From CAZBQC01 sp964494015 (GTDB taxonomy: Bacteria; Bacillota_I; Bacilli_A; RF39; UBA660), in the NCBI GenBank assembly GCA_964494015.1, contig CAZBQC010000028.1, positions 1-11,824 on the forward strand: a stretch of 11,824 bases of DNA, read 5' to 3'. The notes under the pieces were generated by a model. That model ran no database searches, was not told the origin of the DNA, and saw only the letters and a program-made list of their open reading frames with translations. Position numbers and translations under genes: made by a program. Of this stretch, positions 6,815-11,824 are shown one piece after another. How positions within the stretch are numbered: the stretch's first letter is position 1; each line of letters opens with the position of its first letter.

Positions 6815-7957
6815 ATGAAACTGGTCAAGAAAGAAGAAAAGTTGGATCTTAAGAGATTAAATGAGGTTATTAAAATTGGACGAAATACTTTAAAAATTGT
6901 CTTTATTTTGGCTATTTTATCATTATTATTGTTGGCAGTCTTTCTCTTTAAAGAAACCAATATCTTAAATATTATCAAAAATTTATTAGTTATTATATCG
7001 CCATTATTTATTGGTTTCATTTTAGCTTGGCTTTTTGAACCGATAATTAAACTGTTAGAAAAACAGGGTGTAAGAAGAATTTTAGGAGCTATCTTAACTT
7101 ATGTCTTATTTATTGGGATCATTATCTTGTTTTTATATTTGGTAATTCCTAGTTTTACTTCGCAAATCAGTGATTTTGTGAAATCAATTCCTAATATTAT
7201 TAATTATTTTACGAACTTTATCGATAAATTATTTGATTCCTTTGCCACTGAAAATTTTGATTTTACATCAACTAAAGAACAGGTTCTAGAAAGTATTGAA
7301 AACTTTGGTCTCAATTTATCAAAACAGTTACCAGCTATTTTGATTAATACTATTAAAGTGTTTATTACTGGGAGTATCAACTTCTTAGTTGGAATAATTA
7401 TTGGCTTTTATCTATCTCTTGATTTTAGTAGTGCCAAAAGACATTTTCTCGCTCTTGTCCCTAAAAAAACCGAAAAGGATTTCATTATTCTCTTTCGTAA
7501 ATTAGATACTAATTTAAGAGATTTTGTCTATGGAACATTGTTTACTTCTTTATTGGTGGCTTTCTGTTCCTTTCTAGGGTTTATGTTTGCTGGCCTGAAA
7601 GCTCCAATCTTGTTTGCTTTATTCTGTGGTATAACTAATATCATTCCATATTTTGGACCATATTTAGGAGGAATTCCAGCCGTTATCGTCGGTTTTTCGA
7701 TCAGTCCTATTACTGGGATGATTACCCTGATAACAGTCATAATTGTTCAATTTATTGAAGGTAATTTTATTAATCCATTGGTCATGAGCAAAGCTATCAA
7801 TTTGCATCCGATTACAATCGTCATTAGTTTATTGATATTCGAACATTTCTTTGGTATAATGGGAATGGTTGTGGCAACTCCGTTAATTTCAACCGGAAAA
7901 GTTATTTTTGAATTTTTGCAAAAAAAATATAATTTTACAAAAATATTTAATCGTTAA
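6815..7957 (+). CDS. AI-2E transporter family membrane protein (YrrI/PerM-like)
   Basis: A 380-residue polytopic membrane protein of the AI-2E transporter (formerly UPF0118/DUF20) family; members include the autoinducer-2 exporter TqsA and Na+(Li+)/H+ antiporters, and most have no assigned substrate. Hydrophobic segments lie at about 27-46, 56-76, 90-111, 178-201, 240-258, 262-292, 297-313 and 335-360, with the family's soluble loop between the third and fourth (about 112-177). Family motifs are clear: NIIPYFGPYLGGIPAV (275-290), EGNFINPLVMSKAINLHP (315-332) and FGIMGMVVATPL (346-357). The ATG at 6815 is preferred over an in-frame GTG at 6806, because the GTG lies inside the ribosome binding site AGGTGGAG (6804-6811). 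The gene lies 80 bases past a strong terminator, so it must have its own promoter, though I see only weak AT-rich candidates there. The position matches yrrI upstream of alaS in Bacillus. Confidence 0.9.
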   Translation: MKLVKKEEKLDLKRLNEVIKIGRNTLKIVFILAILSLLLLAVFLFKETNILNIIKNLLVIISPLFIGFILAWLFEPIIKLLEKQGVRRILGAILTYVLFIGIIILFLYLVIPSFTSQISDFVKSIPNIINYFTNFIDKLFDSFATENFDFTSTKEQVLESIENFGLNLSKQLPAILINTIKVFITGSINFLVGIIIGFYLSLDFSSAKRHFLALVPKKTEKDFIILFRKLDTNLRDFVYGTLFTSLLVAFCSFLGFMFAGLKAPILFALFCGITNIIPYFGPYLGGIPAVIVGFSISPITGMITLITVIIVQFIEGNFINPLVMSKAINLHPITIVISLLIFEHFFGIMGMVVATPLISTGKVIFEFLQKKYNFTKIFNR

Positions 7958-7991
7958 TAAAAGATTAATTAAAAAATAAAGTGATCTTAAT

Positions 7992-8031
7992 AAGACTAAA
8001 GTTAGGAACTATCTTCTTAATTTGGTCTTTT
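7992..8031 (+). terminator. Long leader hairpin: terminator or attenuator before the kinase-alaS operon
   Basis: A nine-pair outer stem AAGACTAAA (7992-8000) with TTTGGTCTT (8021-8029), containing one G-U pair, continues past a bulged G8001 into a seven-pair inner stem (8002-8008 with 8014-8020), closing on a CTATC loop. A short T run (8028-8031) follows. It lies 34 bases after the AI-2E-family gene and ends ten bases before the GGGAGG ribosome binding site of the kinase gene. The likeliest role is terminating the upstream gene. The T run is short, so a leader structure affecting the kinase and alaS is also possible. It lacks the T-box consensus AGGGTGGNACCGCG. Confidence 0.6.
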
Positions 8032-8051
8032 AATATATGAGGGAGGTAGTT

Positions 8052-8585
8052 ATGAGAGTATTTACGATTAGTGGCAAGGCTAGACATGGTAAAAGCACCG
8101 TTGCTGATTACATTAAGGAATATTATGAAAGACAAGGACAAAAAGTTTGTATTATTCCTCTAGCTCGCCATATTAAAAACTATGCCAGAGATTTTTTTGG
8201 TTGGGATGGTCAAGAAGAAAACAAACCACGAGACTTATTTAATGAATTAGGTACTGATATTATTCGAATTAAGATGAAGAAACAATTGTTTCATATTGAT
8301 AGAATTACTGAAGATATCGAAGTATTAGCTAATTATTTTGATATTTTTGTCATTCCTGATGCTAGGCTTATTTTAGAAGTTGAAGAGTTTAAAAAAAGGT
8401 TTAATGCCATCAATATTAGAGTGAATCGACCTCATTTTGAAAGTGAATTGACGAATAATCAAAAAAATCATATTACGGAAACAGAATTAGACCATTATTC
8501 AAAATTTGATTATTATCTTGAAAATAATGATACTTTAGATGCTTTAAAAGACAAAGTTTATGAATTGATGAGGGTGATAAAATGA
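8052..8585 (+). CDS. P-loop nucleotide kinase-like protein (dNMP/adenylate kinase type)
   Basis: A 177-residue soluble P-loop protein resembling the deoxynucleoside monophosphate kinases of phages and related adenylate-kinase-fold proteins, expected to transfer phosphate from ATP to a small substrate. Visible elements are Walker A GKARHGKST (8-16), ARHIKNYARDFFGWDG (38-53), a helix with LGTDIIR (66-72), a Walker B-like strand ending IPDAR (101-105) followed by an acidic segment, and HITETELD (140-147), the counterpart of the HxSExxLD pattern in that family. The start is ATG 8052 because GGGAGG (8041-8046) lies five bases before it; an in-frame ATG at 8037 precedes that site. The TGA stop overlaps the alaS ATG by four bases (ATGA), so the two are translationally coupled. 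The substrate is not evident from the sequence; dephospho-CoA or another nucleotide is possible. Confidence 0.72.
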   Translation: MRVFTISGKARHGKSTVADYIKEYYERQGQKVCIIPLARHIKNYARDFFGWDGQEENKPRDLFNELGTDIIRIKMKKQLFHIDRITEDIEVLANYFDIFVIPDARLILEVEEFKKRFNAINIRVNRPHFESELTNNQKNHITETELDHYSKFDYYLENNDTLDALKDKVYELMRVIK

Positions 8586-11272
8586 GAAAATTATCCAGTA
8601 ACGAAATAAGAAAATTGTGGTTTGAATTCTTTGAAAAAAAAGGACATAAGGTTATTGAAAGCGCTCCTTTAATTCCAATTGATGATGATTCACTGCTTTG
8701 GATTAATGCCGGAGTGACACCGCTAAAGAAGTATTTCGATGGAACGATCGTACCAGAAAACAAGAGATTAGTAGGTATTCAAAAATGTATTCGCACTAAC
8801 GATATTGAAAATGTTGGAGTTACCAAACGTCATCATACCTTTTTTGAAATGATGGGAAATTTTTCCATTGGTGACTACTTTAAAAATGAAGCAATTGAGT
8901 TTGCTTTTGAATTATTGACTAGTAGAGATTACTTTGCTATTCCTCTTGAAAAACTATATGTGACGGTCTATCAAGATGATGAAGAATCTTACAGTAAATG
9001 GTTAAGTGTCGGGATTCCTGTCGATCATATTGCTGAACTTGAAGATAATTTCTGGGAAATAGGGGAAGGTCCATGTGGTCCTGACAGTGAAATTTTTTAT
9101 GATCGTGGCGAAGCATTTGATCCCAATCATGACGCTTTGGAAAAGTTTTTCGAAGGAAAAGATAACGAAAGATACGTCGAAATTTGGAACAATGTCTTTA
9201 GTCAATATAATGCTAAGGCCAATCAAAAACGAAATGAATATACTGAACTTCCCAGTAAAAATATTGATACTGGAGCTGGCTTCGAAAGATGGGTAACTAT
9301 TTTTCAAAATGTCGACAGCAGTTTTGAAACCGATTTGTTTTTGCCAATTATTAAAACCATCGAAGAAGTTAGCGGTGTTTTATATTCTGGAGATATAGCC
9401 TTTAAGGTTATTGCCGATCATATCCGAGCTCTCGTTTTTGCTTTAGCTGACGGAGCAACTTTTGAAAATGTCGGTCGCGGTTATATTTTGAGAAGACTAC
9501 TTCGAAGAAGTGTTCGCTATGGTAAAAAACTTGGTATTTTAGAGCCATTCATGTATAAATTAGTCGATGTTACCTGTAATATTATGGAGGAAGCATATCC
9601 ATATTTGATCGAGAAAAAAACGTCGATTAAAACCATTATTCTCGAAGAAGAAAATTTATTTCATAAAACTTTAGCTCAAGGAGAAAGAAAATTAATTGAA
9701 TTAATGGATTCAACAATTAATAAAGAAATAAGTGGCTATGATGTTTTTAAACTTTATGATACCTATGGCTTTCCGTATGAATTAACTTTGGAATATTTAT
9801 CTGAAAAAGGCTTTACAACTAACAAGGAAGAATTTGATAAATATATGGATGAACAAAGAAAGATATCGAAACAAAACCGTCGTCAAGAGTCATTTATGAG
9901 TAATCAGAATGAAGAATTATTGAAATTTCAAACTCCTAGTGAGTTCCTTTATGATACTTACCGATTAAAAGCTAAAGTAATTGCGCTTTTTCAAAATGAT
10001 AAGTCTATCGATAAACTTACTGGTGAAGGTTACCTTATTTTGGACAAGACCTGCTTTTATGCTGAGTCAGGTGGGCAGGTAAATGATACAGGAATGATTA
10101 TTGGCCCTAAATTTAAAGCCCGAGTCATCGATGTCACAAAAGCTCCAAACGGACAGCACTTACACAAAGTTAAATTATTGGATGGATCGATCGAAAACAA
10201 TAATGAATGTGATTTAAGTATCGATGCTTCTCGTCGTAGTAAAATTGAAAAGAATCATAGTTCAGTTCATCTTTTACAGCATGCTTTAAGAAAAATAATC
10301 TCGTCAACGATTGCTCAAGATGGCAGTAGGGTGGATGAGAATACCTTACGCTTTGATTTTACTTATAATGGTAAGATTATCGACGAAGAACTGATTAAAG
10401 TTGAAGATTATGTCAATCAAATGATTGAAAATAATCTTGAGAACAAGACAACTGTCATGGATCTTGAAACAGCTAAGAAAGAAGGGGCTATCGCTTTATT
10501 TACTGAAAAATATGGCCATCTAGTTCGAGTTGTCGAATTTGGGGAAGCCAAGGAATTATGTGGCGGAACCCACGTTAAAAATACCGGTCTTATTAAAAAA
10601 TTTGCTATTCTATCACTAGAAAATAAAGGTAGTAATGTCTATCGAATTGAGGCTGCCACTGACGATAATATCGAAGAAAACATCTTTTTAGCGATAAAAC
10701 CTTATAATGACGAAATGATCAAACAATTAATGCGCGCTAAAAACATTGTTTCCAAAGCTAAGCAAGAAAAAATTAATTTATCCTTCGATGTTACGATCGA
10801 TAATTCTAAACCTTTATCTTACAAAGATGTCATCTTCAATAAGAATGAACTTAGCTATATCCAAAAAGAAGTTAAGGATTTAGAAAGCACTTATTTCGAT
10901 GAACGAAATAAAAAAGCTTTGGCAAATTTAACTCAATTTGAAAATAAATTGGAAACGGTGAAAGAAGTTAAAACGATTGTTACTTCAGTAAACAATTATG
11001 AGAATGATATCGTCAAGGAAATCATCGATAACTTGTCTAATAAATATGAAAATTCCTTTATTTTCGTAGCTAATGTTTTAAGCGATAGTAGTATTTCTTT
11101 CTTTGGGCGATCAAATTCGAAGATCAATGCTGGTTTTATCATTAAGACCGTTTCCAACTATGCCAATGGTAATGGTGGTGGAAGTGAAAAGTTCGCTACC
11201 GGCGGTTCAAAAGTAGCGACTAATGTCGAAGAAATATTAAATTTGGTGAAGAGCGAAATAGCCAAATATTAA
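8582..11272 (+). CDS. alaS: Alanyl-tRNA synthetase
   Basis: An 896-residue class II synthetase that charges tRNA-Ala and clears mischarged Ser and Gly; about 20 residues longer than typical bacterial AlaRS. The catalytic core (about 1-240) shows WINAGVTPLKKYFDG (40-54), the motif 2 region KRHHTFFEMMGNFSIGDYF (82-100) and motif 3 DTGAGFER (229-236). The tRNA-recognition domain follows, with RGYILRRLLRRSVRYG (299-314). The editing domain carries the zinc ligands His559, His563, Cys660 and His664 (NHSSVH and CGGTHV). The C-terminal DHHA1 domain ends in GNGGGSEKFATGGSK (863-877). All key residues look intact. Motif 3 more often reads DTGMGLER, and the final glycine segment more often has a GGGR..AQGGG form, so this is a divergent but probably functional copy. 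GGTGAT at 8573-8578 is the ribosome binding site. No T-box leader is present. Confidence 0.96.
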   Translation: MRKLSSNEIRKLWFEFFEKKGHKVIESAPLIPIDDDSLLWINAGVTPLKKYFDGTIVPENKRLVGIQKCIRTNDIENVGVTKRHHTFFEMMGNFSIGDYFKNEAIEFAFELLTSRDYFAIPLEKLYVTVYQDDEESYSKWLSVGIPVDHIAELEDNFWEIGEGPCGPDSEIFYDRGEAFDPNHDALEKFFEGKDNERYVEIWNNVFSQYNAKANQKRNEYTELPSKNIDTGAGFERWVTIFQNVDSSFETDLFLPIIKTIEEVSGVLYSGDIAFKVIADHIRALVFALADGATFENVGRGYILRRLLRRSVRYGKKLGILEPFMYKLVDVTCNIMEEAYPYLIEKKTSIKTIILEEENLFHKTLAQGERKLIELMDSTINKEISGYDVFKLYDTYGFPYELTLEYLSEKGFTTNKEEFDKYMDEQRKISKQNRRQESFMSNQNEELLKFQTPSEFLYDTYRLKAKVIALFQNDKSIDKLTGEGYLILDKTCFYAESGGQVNDTGMIIGPKFKARVIDVTKAPNGQHLHKVKLLDGSIENNNECDLSIDASRRSKIEKNHSSVHLLQHALRKIISSTIAQDGSRVDENTLRFDFTYNGKIIDEELIKVEDYVNQMIENNLENKTTVMDLETAKKEGAIALFTEKYGHLVRVVEFGEAKELCGGTHVKNTGLIKKFAILSLENKGSNVYRIEAATDDNIEENIFLAIKPYNDEMIKQLMRAKNIVSKAKQEKINLSFDVTIDNSKPLSYKDVIFNKNELSYIQKEVKDLESTYFDERNKKALANLTQFENKLETVKEVKTIVTSVNNYENDIVKEIIDNLSNKYENSFIFVANVLSDSSISFFGRSNSKINAGFIIKTVSNYANGNGGGSEKFATGGSKVATNVEEILNLVKSEIAKY

Positions 11273-11282
11273 AGGAGTCACA

Positions 11283-11824
11283 ATGTTATATTTAATTGAA
11301 GAAGGAAATTCTTATCTGATAAAAAATAAAATTGATCAAATTTTAAAAGAAAATAATTTAACCACGGAAAATCTAATTAAATATGACTTGGAAGAAGTAT
11401 CGATCGATAAAGTTATCGATGAGTTAGATGCTTATGATTTCTTATTGGAAAAAAAAGTAGTATTAGGATTTAATGCTACTTTTCTTACTGGCAGTAAAAA
11501 TAAAGCAATTGAACATAATATTGAACGATTGGAAAGATATCTAAAAAACCCTAATCCTAACAACTTCCTTATCTTAACCTGTGAAAAATTGGATCAAAGA
11601 AAAAAGATCGTCGATCTCGTTAAAAAAGAAGGTCAAATGATCAGTACTAAATATGATCTTTCTGGCTTTATTAAAGAAGAGTTAGCTGGCTATAAAATTG
11701 ACTATTCGACGATCAATTATCTAAAAGAATACTGTCGAAATGATTATGGGAAAATCAAAAATGAGTTAGCGAAGTTAAAAATGTTAAAGCTGGAAGAAAA
11801 ATTAATTACCAAAGACGATATTGA
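11283..11824 (+). CDS. holA: DNA polymerase III subunit delta (partial, 3' end outside window)
   Basis: The first 180 codons of a gene that runs off the window without an in-frame stop. It resembles HolA, the delta subunit that opens the sliding clamp in the clamp-loader complex. MLYLIEEGNSYLIKNKID matches the family's opening strand and turn (YLLYGEEEFLI type). A central stretch (FLLEKKVVLGFNATFLTG, 53-70) matches the part before the lysine-rich helix, and NNFLILTCEKLDQRKKIVDL (93-112) matches the lil....lDkRkKl segment. The helix CRNDYGKIKNELAKLKML (151-168) matches the GnDl..i.nElekL motif. Like other delta subunits it has no Walker A motif in the visible part. AAGGAG at 11272-11277, overlapping the alaS stop, lies five bases before the ATG, so the gene is co-transcribed with alaS and the kinase gene. 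The assignment rests on pattern recall, with no search. Confidence 0.85.
   Translation, partial: MLYLIEEGNSYLIKNKIDQILKENNLTTENLIKYDLEEVSIDKVIDELDAYDFLLEKKVVLGFNATFLTGSKNKAIEHNIERLERYLKNPNPNNFLILTCEKLDQRKKIVDLVKKEGQMISTKYDLSGFIKEELAGYKIDYSTINYLKEYCRNDYGKIKNELAKLKMLKLEEKLITKDDI

Noticed and set aside
7958..8051. T-box riboswitch controlling alaS
   Set aside because: The leader is under 100 bases, the AGGGTGGNACCGCG T-box sequence is absent, and another gene separates it from alaS.
1113..8585. UGA read as tryptophan (Mycoplasma-type code)
   Set aside because: TGA ends the ABC ATPase and the kinase gene at natural ends, including the ATGA overlap with alaS, and Trp codons are TGG.
9002..9307. 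Open frames antisense to alaS, recD2 and other genes
   Set aside because: They are shadows of strongly supported genes, lack ribosome binding sites and show no recognisable protein features.

Overview
The window is an AT-rich (about 30% GC by eye), gene-dense stretch of a bacterial chromosome. Its gene content (XerC, RecD2, an AI-2E/YrrI-type membrane protein, AlaRS, DNA polymerase III delta) and its strong Shine-Dalgarno sites point to a low-GC Bacillota, probably an uncultured member of Bacilli. UGA works as a stop codon: it ends the ABC ATPase gene and the small kinase gene, where it overlaps the alaS start. Tryptophan is TGG throughout. The standard bacterial code therefore applies, which excludes code-4 Mollicutes. 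I see no prophage, insertion sequence, CRISPR array, tRNA or rRNA. This is mainly core chromosome with a few small uncharacterised genes.

Region 1 (1-1043, plus strand): a YetF/DUF421-type membrane protein, then a 78-residue orphan gene that appears to have its own extended -10 promoter and an intrinsic terminator. Region 2 (1059-3286, minus strand): a MacB/FtsX-type ABC exporter operon, permease then ATPase, with its own terminator. It converges on the orphan gene. The permease reading frame is interrupted by one in-frame UAA, so it looks like a recent pseudogene, a sequencing error or a recoding site. Region 3 (3365-6745, plus strand): a perfect consensus sigma-A promoter drives xerC, recD2 and a 50-residue single-span membrane protein, closed by an intrinsic terminator. 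Region 4 (6815-8031): an AI-2E-family membrane protein followed by a long hairpin. Region 5 (8052 to the end): a P-loop nucleotide kinase-like gene overlapping alaS by 4 bases, followed closely by holA, which runs off the window.

The order recD2, small protein, AI-2E-family protein, alaS resembles what I recall of the yrrC-yrzR-yrrI-alaS neighbourhood of Bacillus subtilis, so regions 3-5 look like an inherited housekeeping block. XerC (chromosome dimer resolution), RecD2 (DNA repair helicase) and HolA (clamp loader) all handle DNA, and AlaRS supplies translation. I found no convincing new multi-gene system. The best leads are the interrupted permease, the two small uncharacterised genes and the unexplained leader hairpin before the kinase-alaS operon.
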